The translations under genes were made by a program, and so were the position numbers. This document shows positions 8,973 through 20,098 of a DNA stretch of 64,000 bases, piece by piece. Positions within the stretch are counted from its first letter, which is position 1; every line of letters starts with the position of its first letter. This stretch comes from Blattamonas nauphoetae (Eukaryota; Preaxostyla; Oxymonadida). The stretch lies in the NCBI GenBank assembly GCA_033064195.1, contig JARBJD010000079.1, positions 62,001 to 126,000 of the forward strand, read 5' to 3'. Under the pieces are notes generated by a model that was not told the DNA's origin, ran no database searches, and saw nothing but the letters and a program-made list of their open reading frames with translations.

Positions 8973-11900
8973 ATGCTGCGAGTCATCCCAGATCAAAATA
9001 TCAGATGGCATGCCATCGATGTTGAAGAAGTGATTGAAGTCTGCCAAACCAACCCCGAACATGGACTCACAGAAAAGGAAGCGAAGGAGAGGCTCTCCGC
9101 CTTCGGTCCAAACTCCCTTCCAGCCGGAAAGAAGACAAATTACTTCCTGCTGTACCTGAAACAATACCACAATGTCCTCATTTACATGCTCCTCTTCATC
9201 ATGCTCTTCTGTCTCATTGTTCAAGATTGGGTTTGCACATCTTCATGATCAATTCTTCTCTTTCCTCATAGCCGGAGGCAGCTGTAATTGGAGTGGTTCT
9301 TATTCTCAACTCCTTGATTGGTTTTTTCCAAGAAGTGCAAGCGATCAAAGACAGTGAATCACTCAAGAATATGTTGTGCACAACTGCACTTGTTATCCGA
9401 CAAGGCACAAAGAAATCCATCGACGCAAAAGATGTCGTGGTTGGAGATATTCTTGTTATTCAATCTGGTGATAAAATTGCTGCTGATTCCCGAATTATCG
9501 ACTCCAAAAACTGTCACACGCAAGAAGCTGCCCTGACAGGAGAAACAACAGCTAACCCCAAAAGCCCAGATGCTCTTGGTGAAGAAACTGTCCTTGCTGA
9601 AAGAAACAACATGGTTTACTCTGGAACATACTGTTCACAAGGCCAAGCTCTCGGAATCGTCATCGGCACTGGACTCCGAACCGAAATTGGTAAAATCAGT
9701 TCAATGGTTTCCAATGTGAAAGAACCACCCACACCTCTGACCCAGCAAATGAATGTTTTCGGTCGAACAGTCCTTATCGTCGGAATCGTCCTGATCGTCA
9801 TCACGTTCTGCATCAAGTTTCCTCTCAGCTACAAGACCACTCCCGTGACGGAGTGCATTGTTTATGCATGCACTATTGGAATTGCACTTGTGCCAGAAGG
9901 ATTACCTGCCGTTCAGTCACTGACCCTCGCCATTGGCATGCAACGAATGGCGAAGAAGAAGGCCATCATCCGAAGCATGCCCGCCGTCGAAACTCTCGGA
10001 GCTGTTTCTGTCATCTGTTCTGACAAGACAGGGACACTTACAACCAACCAGATGACTTGCCGTGGCTTTGTCACGAAACAGCACAGATTTGGTGTCAGTG
10101 GGAATGGATACGATCCATTTGATGGTGAAGTCTTCACTATGCCCAAAGACAAGGCTATAGGTCTCCGAAATGAAGACGATGATCCTCGTAACCAGTATAC
10201 CTTGACAATCGGCCCAACAGATCCACAATTCGGCGAACTTCAGCGTCTCGTGAACGAGCAAGCTGAGAAACGTCGAAAACATGTTGAAGCAGTCATGGAG
10301 CTCAGTGGAATAAACGAGTTTTCTGAAAAAGATACCAATTCAGCCCAAGTCGAAAGTGAACAAACTCAACAAAACCCATCGTCGGATATTATTCTCGATC
10401 ACGCAGATGGCCCCCTTGTGAATGCCCTTCTCCGCTGCGGTGTCCTTTGCAACGACTCTGCCCTTATCAAACAACAGGAGAGCGGCCAATACGACATCCA
10501 AGGAGACACCACCGAAGGCTCTATCTTCCCTCTCTGCCTGAAGGCCGGAGTCAACATGGCCAAACTCATCGGGACCAACAAGAGAGTCGACTCAATCCCC
10601 TTCGAGTCGGACTACAAATGGATGGCATCAGCCAACTCCTGCCCCGCCGACCCTGCCATCCTCCTCGACTTTGTGGAGCCCAAGCCCGTCCCAAAACTCA
10701 AAAAGGGACAACAGCCACCTCAGCTTGTGCAGGGCGAGAACGATGGCGCGAACAACACAATTCTCTTTGTCAAGGGAGCCCCCGAACGTGTGTTCAATCT
10801 CTGCCACTACGAAGCTGTGATTGTCGACGAAAATGGAGAGCCCTTCGACACTGCCGATCCGAAGAACAGAAACAAGAAGCAGTTTGTGTCCCAACAACCC
10901 ATCGACATCCAATGGTGGAAGGAGGAGACAGAGAGGCTCGCTGCTGTCGGTCTGCGCACACTCGGCCTTGCTCAACGTACACTGAAGAGAGAACGCTTCC
11001 AGCCGCGTGTTGTGAAAGCTGAAGAACCCGAAGAGAAGGAAGAAACCAAGCCATCAAAACTGAGCAAGGGAACAACCGACGAAGAAGAGGAAGAATCGGA
11101 GAAGGACAACGTGCACGAGCAGGCCGAGTTCGAAGAGGAGAACACTCCCCACAACCTCCTCCTCGCTCGCAGCAAGTCACCCTCGTCGCACATGTACTCG
11201 TCCACCAAACTCCAACAGCTCGAACGCGAGCACGGCACACCCAAAAAGAAGAAGGGCGCGAAGAAGGACACATCCACCGAGATGGCCGAGCTCCCCGAGA
11301 AGGACCGTGTGTACCCTGCCCCCAAGCTCGACTTCGACGAAGTGGAGGAAGGCGGGTTCACACTCCTTGGTGTTCTTGGCATCTTCGATCCCCCTCGCCC
11401 AGAAGCCCACAGAGCGATCAAAAAGTGCAAGCGTGCCCGCATCCGTGTGGTGATGATCACTGGCGACCATGCCAAGACTGCTGCTGCCATCGGAGCGCTT
11501 CTCGGCCTCAACCCGCATCAGGTCAAGACTTCACAGGAGCTGGCGGAGTTGAACGACGAAGAACTGTCAGTGTCTGTCGACAGCACTCACATCTACGCAC
11601 GTGCCACCCCTGCCGACAAGATCCGCATTGTCAAAGCACTCCAAGCGAAGGGATATGTTGTAGCGATGACTGGCGATGGAGTGAACGACTCTCCCGCTCT
11701 CAAACAAGCTCACGTCGGAATTGCGATGGGAATCACCGGCACAGAAGTGGCGAAAGAGGCCAGCAAGATGGTCCTCATGGACGACAACTTCGCAACCATC
11801 GTGACAGCTGTGGAGGAAGGCCGGAAAGTGTACACGTCCATCAAGCGAGCCATCCACTACACACTCGGCACCAACGTCTCACAAGCGCTGTGTCTTCTCA

Positions 11901-13243
11901 TCGCTTCGTGCATTCCCAACACTCCCCCACCCATCACTGCCCTTCAGTCGCTTTGGATCAACACGATCACCTCGACTCTTCTTTCCTCCTTCGTCCCCAC
12001 GCAGAAGGCCACAAAGGGCATCCTCAACCAGCCCCCTCGCAACACCAAAAAGAACATCCTCACGACCAACTTCTTCATCCGCACGATGTACTGCGGGGTG
12101 ATCAACGCAACCGCGGCTGTCCTCTACTTCTACCTCACCGCCGACTTCAACGACGAGGAGGACATCAACCGCCGATCGTCGGTGAGTGTGAACATGATCA
12201 CGCTGATGCAGATCTTCTACCTCATCAACCACGTCTACCTGAAGGAGTCCTCCATCCGCCTCCGCGTCTTCAAGGACATGGGCTGGCTGCAAATCATGGC
12301 GTGCCTGATCCTCATCGGGCTGCAGGCTGTGCTCGTCTATGTCCCGCCGTTCCAATATGTTTTCAAGACGGCGAACATGATGTGGTACGACTGGTTCATC
12401 TCGCTCATCCCCGGCGCGGTCACCTTCATCGTGATGGAGATCGACAAGGCCATCCGCCGCTGCCGCAGACGGCATCTGTCGAAGGTGAAGATGTCTGCCA
12501 TCGAGGACGGGGAGGACGACTTCTTCATCGACTACAAAGAGGAGGACTCGGAGAACGAGGAGAAGAAGAAAGGCGGGCTCCTCCGGCGAAGGAGAAACGG
12601 GAAGAAGGAGAAGAAGGCGAAGGACCAGCCGACCATCCCACGCGAATCTGAGCTCCGCAACGTCGTTTCATCCAACCCCAGCTTCGCTGCTCCCGCCAGC
12701 ACAGACAGCCATCCAGCCGTGACTTCAAACCTCTTCTCTCCACCCGATGCTGTCCCAGCCCCCACCACAACGCCCATCGGAGACCAGTCAGCCCTCAGCT
12801 CGAACAGAGGAACAACCAGCATGATCCCCATCAGAGCAGGCACAGCCGACAAGGACGTCACAATCTCGTCGCAAAAGAAGCAAGCAAAGAAACAGGACCC
12901 CACTGTGTTTTTGGATTCAAATCAGTTCAACGCAAAGACAGAGGCAGACGAGCAGAAGAGGAAGGAGGAGGAAGAGAAGGACGTGCAAGCGCAGATCCAA
13001 GCTGAGGAAGAACAGAAGGCAGAGAAGAAGAAGGAGGAAGAAGCAAGAAAGGCTGAAGAGACTGCAAAGAAGGCTGAGGAGGAAGAAAAGGAGGAAGTGA
13101 AGGAGGAGGACAAGAAGGAAGAGAGTCAGGACCAGAAGGAGGAAGAACCAAAACATGTGGATGAAGACGAAGGGAAAGAAGAGAAGAAAGAAGAAGAAGA
13201 GCCACGTGTTGAAGGCGATAGTGAGAATGTCGATGAGTCATAG
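8973..13243 (+). CDS. P-type cation-transporting ATPase (type II), 2+ exons
   Basis: Exon 1 (8973-9230) and exon 2 (9272-13243) flank a 41-bp intron (GTTTGC..CTCATAG); the product is about 1,409 residues. Visible P-type motifs: LTGET in the actuator domain, VPEGLPA in M4, ICSDKTGTLT (phosphorylated Asp) and MTGDGVNDSPAL in the P-domain. M5 reads TNVSQALCLLIA and M6 LWINTITSTLLSSF. The SERCA-type acidic residues of M5 and M6 are thus Gln and Ser, as I recall for fungal ENA (type IID) Na+/K+ pumps, while M4 keeps its Glu. An N-domain insertion (about 11,000-11,300) and a C-terminal tail of some 200 residues are rich in Lys and Glu. The role is ion extrusion at a cell membrane. Candidate upstream exons at 8726-8822 and 8892-8925 would add a basic N-terminus (SVDIDFTN/DDLRSLKKS), but I could not join them to 8973. 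Confidence 0.9.
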
Positions 13244-13489
13244 TTGATTGAGGACGCTTGTGAGCGCCAACAAGAGTTCATGAACTCTAAAGCTGATGAA
13301 CTCATCTTTCTTTTGTGAATGCAAAGCAACCATTCAAACATCCGCGATTTGGATACACTCATTGCAGTTTTTTCCGTTGCATATCATTTCTTTGATGAAT
13401 AGTTAGATCTTTTCTCGAACCTCGACGTTATTACACACCAATAACTTCTTCCTGTCGCTTCTGTTTTCGTATCAGTTTGTATCTTGTCG

Positions 13490-14109
13490 ATGTATCAACC
13501 AGTACCCCACACATCTCATCGCCTTGTTGATTTACTACCATCAGAGATCGACAAGCTCGACGGTATCTTCCATCATTCTTCGATCAATGAAATCCTTACA
13601 TTTCTCATGAAATACTCCAAATCACCCTCAATCACATATCTCTTAACATAGAACACATTCATGATTTTATTCTCTCAAAACGAAATACCGGAAATTTCTT
13701 ACCCAATGATGCTCTCTCGTTCATCTCAATCGTCCTTGGATCCTCTCCCACTGTTGCACTCTCTCTCCTCAAAAAACAAACAACGAAAATGGAAACCGCG
13801 TGCAGTACTGTTTGGGTTGATGGTGATCATGCATACAAGTGTGAAACTTGCCAAGGAGGTCAATCATTTTTCTCTGTCATCTCTCATAGATGCTTCGAGT
13901 GCTCTCTGCATCGAGTGCTTTGAACCAGAGAACCATGTCGGCCATGAATACAAACTCGTATTCTCATTATCTTCATGTTATCTCAATAGATTGAAGTGAG
14001 TGGAGGAATCTGTGATTGTGGACGCCTTGCAGCGTGGGCAGAAGACGGAATGTGCAAACGTCACCATCGAAACCGCATGAATCGCTATTCACTTGGGAAC
14101 TTGGATCAA
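13490..14109 (+). pseudogene. UBR-box (N-recognin) gene, truncated by a transposon
   Basis: Three short coding blocks reconstruct a UBR-type zinc finger: VWVDGDHAYKCETCQGD, then SSALCIECFEPENHVGHEYK, then SGGICDCGRLAAWAEDG followed by CKRHH. They are joined in phase by a 31-bp intron (about 13858-13888, GTCAAT..CATAG) and a 32-bp intron (about 13961-13992, GTATTC..AATAG). The Cys/His spacing matches UBR1/UBR2-type E3 ligases that bind N-degrons. A possible first exon starts with the ATG at 13490 (MYQPVPHTSHRLVDLLPSE). The frame then runs straight into the end of the hAT-like element at 14110 and stops after QASE. The family is normally over 1,500 residues, so most of the gene is missing here. 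Confidence 0.7.
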
Positions 14110-14629
14110 CAGGCATCTGAGTAGTCCCATCAAAATAGGTAAAACTGGGATCAATTGATGTCAGTGCCTAAATTTGTACTGAGATCATATTTCAACTCTT
14201 TTCCTTTGAGATTTTCTCATTATCACTTCATTAATCATGTTCAATTCACTTCTTGTTTTCACATAATGCTCTTCAATATTTCAGACAGCTCTTATTTCCC
14301 AAAAACACGCACGATCACAATCACCAACACTTCTTTTTTCGATGTATTCCCTTCATTGACTTTTGTCAGTGAGAAAAAACCATCAAAGAAGACATAATAA
14401 CGCATTATCGACTTGTTTTTATAATTATTGTTGTAGAACAAACTGAACAGCAGCACCCAAAGTTTGCATTTTCATGATCTATGAAGTGACCATTTTCCTT
14501 TTTACTTTTTTTTCCATTCAAATATCATATATAAGAAGACTTTTTTGAAATGAAAGAAACGAAATGGTATTGTAGGTATTTAGTGGGATCAGATCCGACT
14601 GGGATCACTGGGATCAAATCAGAAGCCTG
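14110..14629. mobile_element. hAT-like MITE, short copy
   Basis: The ends are CAGGCATCTGAGT (left) and, read inward from the right, CAGGCTTCTGATTTGATCCC. It is the reverse-complement relative of the longer element at 28572-30233, sharing about 130 bp at one end and about 60 bp at the other, including repeated GATCCCAGT motifs. The flanking octamers (TGGATCAA and CCAATGTG) do not match, unlike those of the long copy. The left neighbour is a truncated UBR gene and the right neighbour is the virus-like fossil, so the copy may lie at a recombination joint. Confidence 0.75.
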
Positions 14630-14946
14630 CCAATGTGTCTCTTCTCACTTTCCTTCTTCAAGCATTCACATTTCTCTTTGCAGTTCTTCAAGTGTTCTTC
14701 ATCAGTCTCATTCTCGATTTGCTTCGTCACTTTGTTGATCTTCGAGTCGAATGTGTTGAATTGGTAGCGAACAATTTCCACTTTATTCAATTGTTCAAGA
14801 ACATCTGGGTATGGTTCAATATTTCTTTTCACTCTTCTGTCTGACAGTTGAGAAAAACTTCCTGTTGTGGATATTGAAAACACTCCTGAACCAGTATCTT
14901 CATTGTAGTAATACAAAGCTGGTGAGTCACACGGTGACCACATATA

Positions 14947-16985
14947 GTCCGTCAAAAACCCGGACTTCGTCAAAAACCCGTCGTTTTCCGGTGTTAAATC
15001 GCTCCCCACGATTTCTCCACTTCACTCTGAATATGATCGACATCTCTGATATTTTTGGACTATTGAACATTTTACTCACTTCAAAACATTTTGAATCGAG
15101 CATTTTTTTCACAAAAAGACTGAATCAAAATTGAAAAGATGATCACACCCACAACATTTTTATGTCGTCATCAGAACCTCATTTTCTCAGTCCAGAGGAA
15201 GTTTCAAAAATTATTGTGAAACAGGAATACCTTTCGATTCCGAATCGAGTTGCTCGTGGACTGAAATTGTACGAAGACGAACACGTCAAGCTGGAGACCC
15301 TCGCAGAAAGCAACCTCGGATCTCCTTCCCAACTGCGTCGCGGAAGGCGAGCTCTTAAGGATGGACGAGAAGTCGGAATCAATGGTCGTCCTCGCTTTTT
15401 CAGTTCAGCTGAAGAAACTGACCTTGAAATGAAAGTCCTCGAAGACATCTCGCGCAATGTTCCGATTAAGGTGTCTCGAGTTATGACTCATGTTTGCTTC
15501 TTTTTTCATGAAAATCGCATTTAGGCAAAAGAAATCGTTTTACGTCGAAATGATCCAATAAAAAAATTGGCTGAAGTGAAACGACCCACAATTTCGAACT
15601 GGATAGATCAGAATCCAGTGCTCCAGCGATCCCTTCCATCTTTTTTGAGTCCCGAAAGAATTGCTGCTACGACTGTCGAAAGCATGACTGAATGGTTCAA
15701 ATTGCTCAAAAGTGTTGTGATTGATGCGAAGATCGATGATGACATGATTTTCAATTTTGACGAAACCTCTCTCAGAATCGATGAGGATAAACAGTCGATG
15801 GTTGTGTGGTATCGCGGTGAGAATGTCCCGCCGAATTCCGAAAATAAAAGAGTTGTCAACGCAACCTTAGCTTGTACGATCTGCGCCGATGGTTCTTCAC
15901 TTTCACCAATTCTGCTATATCCTACCAACACGCCTGTCGCCGAATTCTCTGGATTGAGTGCTCATCACATCATCTCACTCTACGAGGGAAGCGGATACAT
16001 GACATCAACTCTTTCCAAAAAGTTGTCGAAAATGTCATCATTCCAGAAATCACAGAAAAGCGTGATAAGAGTCCCAAAAAATGCGGAATGCACTTCTTCT
16101 CCTCGATGGAGCATCATCTCACATGTTTCCTGAATTTCAAGAGATGGCTGAAAAGGCATACATTCAAATTCTCTTCCTCCCACCTCACTCATCATCAATC
16201 TCACAACCTCTTGATGGCTATTGTTTCGCAAGTTTCAAGTCAGAACTCTCTCGAAAATACATTCAACCCGAATCAAACTCAATTTCAGCTTACAGAACCG
16301 AACTCGCACGAATTCTGCCAGATTGTTTGGCGACGTCAATGAAACCCTGTGTCATCAAGGCATCATTCGCTCGATGTGGGGTTTCTCCACTTTCACTCGC
16401 TCAATTGATTCAACTAGTCCCTTCCAAACCAGAATCAGAAACACCATCTTCATCCATACTGTCTTCTGAAACGACTTGTGAAACTCCCGCTTCTCACCAC
16501 ACAGCTATTCAAACAAAACCGAAATATCAGGGAAGACTTCTTACAACTCTCACTCAAAGAAAACGTGGTTTCACTCCGAAGATTCAAATACACACCAAAT
16601 TGAATGTGATCCAATCTTCAGAACGACCTCAAAAATCGAAACAACTAACCCTTGATGAAATAAAACCACAGAAAAGGCAAGAATCAACACGAATCGAGTC
16701 TGTTCCGTCTGTTTTTCCACTTTCAAAGAGCCGAATCAATGTCCTTCATGATGATGACAGTGACTTTTTGGACGAGTCGACTTCAGAAAAAATAACTTCA
16801 CAGAATGACTCTTTGTAACAGATTTTTCGACTATCACTTCATTTAAGTAAATTCTCTGGTATTTGAATCAGAATTAAAAAAACAAGTTGAATTGAGAAAA
16901 AAAAGTGAAATGTTTGATCAACCCCACAAAACTTGAGAATCCATGAAAGGACGGGTTTTTGACGAAGTCCGGGTTTTCGACGGAC
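14947..16985 (+). mobile_element. pogo-like DNA transposon inserted in the virus-like fossil
   Basis: TA dinucleotides (14945-14946, 16986-16987) flank long inverted repeats beginning GTCCGTCAAAAACCCGGACT on the left and GTCCGTCGAAAACCCGGACT read inward from the right. Within each end the unit GTCAAAAACCCG occurs twice in tandem, the same architecture as in the element at 882-2502. The inside holds one transposase gene on the plus strand. Confidence 0.88.
15162..16818 (+). pseudogene. pogo-type DDE transposase, frame-shifted
   Basis: Exon 1 (15162-15470) starts MSSSEPHFLSPEEVSKI. A 54-bp intron (15471-15524, GTGTCT..TTTAG) joins it to AKEIVLRRNDPIKKLAEV. Catalytic acids are visible in FNFDETSLR, LLLLDGASSH and SQPLDGYCF (DDD). 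The frame changes twice between about 16,000 and 16,090, so this copy probably makes no full enzyme. The C-terminal tail is Ser/Lys-rich and ends with TAA at 16818. It is related to but distinct from the transposase at 1001-2447. Confidence 0.8.
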
Positions 16986-17515
16986 TATAATGATGCCATC
17001 ACCATTGAACTGAATTCCTGAGGTTTCTGAAATCGATTGTGAAATTGAAATGCCAGACTTAAATGTTGAAGCTGGATATGTTCCTGGATACTTCGGAAGT
17101 GATCCTTCTGATATGTTCCACTTCGCTCCATTCACATTAATCAATCCTCCAATTGTTGGTGTCGTGATCGATCCATTTGTGCTCACCACTTTTTGGATTG
17201 AAGATATCGCTGTCTTATGTCCTTCTGTTGTCTTCTGAAGTGAGTCAATCACTGCTGCATTCTCGTTGGTTGTTGACAGAGTATGATCAATCATTTTCTC
17301 AATCATTTGTGAATTGTATTTTTGTCGATTCATTTCTGTTTGCTCTTTCATTGAAAATAAAAAATGACAATTCCTCATGAACATACGTCACCGGCACATT
17401 ATTTCTGACATACTCAGAGACTAGCGAACAGTTCTCTTCTCTCATTGATTCAATTAATGCTTGTTCTGAACATACTCGACGTCTTTCCTTGTACATCTCA
17501 GTTGGATTCATTTAA

Positions 17516-17531
17516 TACAAATTAAAAAATT
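17516..17531 (-). promoter_or_regulatory. A/T promoter-like block before a fossil gene
   Basis: On the plus strand the block reads TACAAATTAAAAAATT, four bases beyond the start codon of the minus-strand frame at 17511. The identical 16 bases lie at 19815-19830 before the next related gene. Confidence 0.45.
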
Positions 17532-19216
17532 CAAAAATGAAAATTCTTTCATTGATTTCTCAGTTTTGGATTTTTCGTTGAAATCGAGGATCAATGGGTT
17601 CGATCACTCATTTCTCACAAGTGATAGTTTCGTTCTGATTCTTCGCGTTTTGGATTCTCCGGAACTGTAGGATCATCGTGGTATGCTCCGTTTTTTGGAT
17701 TTTCCGAACTTTTGCAGAGATATTTGAGGTTTCACAACCGGGTCCAGATCTCGGTAAAAGTATGCATTCTTCATCATTTCACTCTCATTTTCTTCTTGTT
17801 TCAGCTCTGTTTTCACTAGTTTCAACCGAATTGTCACTTCATTTTCACTCGTTATGTTTTCATTTTCATGACCACTTCCGTCTTCGTTTTCTCGTCGAGT
17901 ACTGTTTTTAACCACTTCATTCATACTCAGTTCGTTCAAACTTTTTCTCGAATATAACACACTAATTCTCGTTTACTGAGTTTTCCGGACTTTTGCAGAG
18001 ATCCGCCATTCAACGGCTCACTTCATATCTCGGAATTTTTCCGTAATCTTCATCATATCACGTACATTTTTGAATCATTTTTGTTCTTTTTAAGCGAAAA
18101 AAACCGGAACACAGACCTAATTTTCACTATTGGTGCCACATTTCACGTCATTTTCACGTTCGTCAATTTCCCTCTCAGTTTCATACTTGCCCGTTTCATT
18201 GATGCTTCTTTCGCTTTCTTTTACTCTGTTTTTGTGAAAAAAGTGATGAAAATTGCAACAAAATGATGTGCTAGTGAAGTGAGAACGGCCCACAAAACGG
18301 AAGTGATGTGAGAAAAATGGAGAGGAGTAGTGGTTCAACTCGAGGTGAAATGTGGAGAGAATGATGTGAAAAAGAAGGGGCTGATGTGGTGTTCAAACAT
18401 GCAAACACTGTGAAAAGCTGTGAAATGACGAATCAAAAAAGTGAAATTTTGAGACAACTATCCGACAAAAAATTCTGAAAATTTGAGCACACCTTCCTCT
18501 AACAACGAGAAAGAAGGCGCAATATGTGAAAATCGGGGCAAAAATCTAATAGTGTGCAAGTTGTGAAGAAAAGAGTCGTCAAAACGGTGAAGTGAAGAAC
18601 CAACAAAATGAAACTAAGGAAATGCACTATACGTCTCGCGTCGACTTATGTTCGTTAAAATGATGTAATAACGGAGTAAATGAAGTGAAAGTAGTGAAAT
18701 GTGAAAATTCATGAAAAAGTGTCCGAAACTTGTGGTGACAAATGTCGAGATCCACCGAATCGTCACCTGACGTCGGGGAAGGAAATGGAGTGCAAAAACG
18801 TTAATAGGGGACGAAAGTGGTCCAGAAAATGATAGTCCTGAAAGTCCAAACCTCCCAGAACAAATTTCGAGATTTTGACCATGGATATGGGTCGGAACAA
18901 ACTTTTTTTTCAGAAAGTGCTTTTTATCGAAAATCCTACCTTTCAAAATGATTTCCGTCACAATCAAACGTGTTTGAACACAATTTGAGCCATCAAGCAG
19001 TTCATAGTGGCAAAATCGGAACATCGGCTTTTTTGGTCACTTTTTCGACCTAAGTCCGGTACGCAGTTCGACGAATTCTCAACCGATTTTGATCAAACCT
19101 CTTTTGATCGATGCCGACAGTGTCCCCGAGATTTTAGAATTTTTTTCAGAATTTTTCGAAATGGTTATCATGTTGGATTTCAGTGATTTGTGGTCAAAAA
19201 TAGATTTTCAGTATTT

Positions 19217-19810
19217 TCATGACCTTTCGTGGTACTTTCTCAAGTGAGGACGGTCTCCAAAATACAACCAATTGTCCAAGCGAACGTAAAACTCATTCTT
19301 TGTTCGTAAATCGCGATATTTGAATGGCTCAAGTACCTTTGTGTATGTTCCAATGAGTTCACAATTCTCTTTTTTCAATTCATTTTCAACAAACGATTGT
19401 GTGTATCGTTTTCGTTTGTTCTGATGAGTTCTGAATCCTTTCATCCATTTTGATGGGATCACTATCCATTCAATTCCTTCGTGTCGATATGTTACTGGAG
19501 TACTTGAATGAGTGTATTCAGAAATGAGTTCACAATTTTCATTTTTCATTGATTCAATAAGCTTCTCTTTTGTACAACGATTTGCTGGTCGAAGATATTT
19601 CTGGCGATTCAGATGTGGTCTGTATCCTTTGACGAAACTATTGACGTACACTTGATAAGTTTCATCTGGTTTCTCTTCGAGATAGTATTCGAAAGTGCTT
19701 CCAGTGAGATAAGTTGTTCCTTGTCGATTAAGAGTCGGAGGTGATTTCATTTTCAAATATTCTTTGTCCAAAATTTCCAGTAGTTGTGTTGGTGTCAAGA
19801 CGCTGCTCAT
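19217..19810 (-). mobile_element. repeat-protein gene of the virus-like fossil
   Basis: The frame from the ATG at 19810 (MSSVLTPTQLLEILDKEYL) runs about 197 residues to TGA. It contains at least two related units with the pattern K-x-E-N-C-E-L-I-x-x-Y-T, here SMKNENCELISEYTHSS and ELKKENCELIGTYTKV, each followed by a beta-rich piece. The same unit occurs in the short frame at 17299-17511. The function is unknown to me. Of the genes in this fossil it looks the least damaged. Confidence 0.5.
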
Positions 19811-19814
19811 TTTA

Positions 19815-19830
19815 TACAAATTAAAAAATT
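19815..19830 (-). promoter_or_regulatory. A/T promoter-like block, second copy
   Basis: The block TACAAATTAAAAAATT, identical to 17516-17531, lies four bases before the ATG at 19810. Its near-fixed distance from two related start codons suggests an element-specific promoter. Confidence 0.45.
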
Positions 19831-20098
19831 GAATAAAAAAAGAAATCGACGTTGTTTTCTAAAAGTACTCAAAAAAAGCTTCAAAAAAGAAACTTTTCAA
19901 GAGGTCCGTTTTTGCCTTTATTTTCGAATTTACGGCCAAATATTGACTACTCTGAAATGTCAATATTTTCAGTCGTAAGTGAGATGGAAATTAGAATGAG
20001 TCATATTAAAAAAAATCAATTGGCTCTGAGATTCAAAATGATTTCTCGTTCCAATTCTCCTAGGAGTATCACCTATGCCAGTTTGGTTCCCATTTCGC

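Larger units (their letters stand above)
14630..19830 (-). mobile_element. virus-like element fossil (family undetermined), broken
   Basis: This AT-rich block holds minus-strand remains unlike the host genes around it. Near 14.6-14.9 kb is an S74-type chaperone/autoprotease domain (DRRVKRNIEPYPDVLEQL), usual in tail-spike and fibre proteins of phages and some virus-like elements. At 16988-17351 is more fibre-like sequence, and a complete pogo-like transposon (14947-16985) lies between the two. At 17299-17511 and 19217-19810 are two genes with related repeats of the form ENCELISEYTHSSTPVTY. Gene starts share an A/T-only promoter-like block. I saw no capsid, polymerase or integrase gene, so family and limits are uncertain. 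It looks broken, with at least one large insertion, and is of moderate age. Confidence 0.5.

Noticed and set aside
11425-12651. A 408-codon alternative frame within the ATPase gene
   Set aside because: It overlaps the conserved P-type ATPase domain in another frame and has His/Arg/Pro-biased composition typical of shadow frames.
12525-13241. Leu/Ser/Phe-rich minus-strand frames opposite the ATPase tail
   Set aside because: They are the antisense of Lys/Glu codon runs (GAAGAG, AAGAAG) and have no independent support.
14110-14629. A terminal repeat of the virus-like fossil
   Set aside because: The same sequence bounds the element at 28572-30233 with CAGGC ends and an 8-bp duplication, which identifies it as a hAT-like element end pair.
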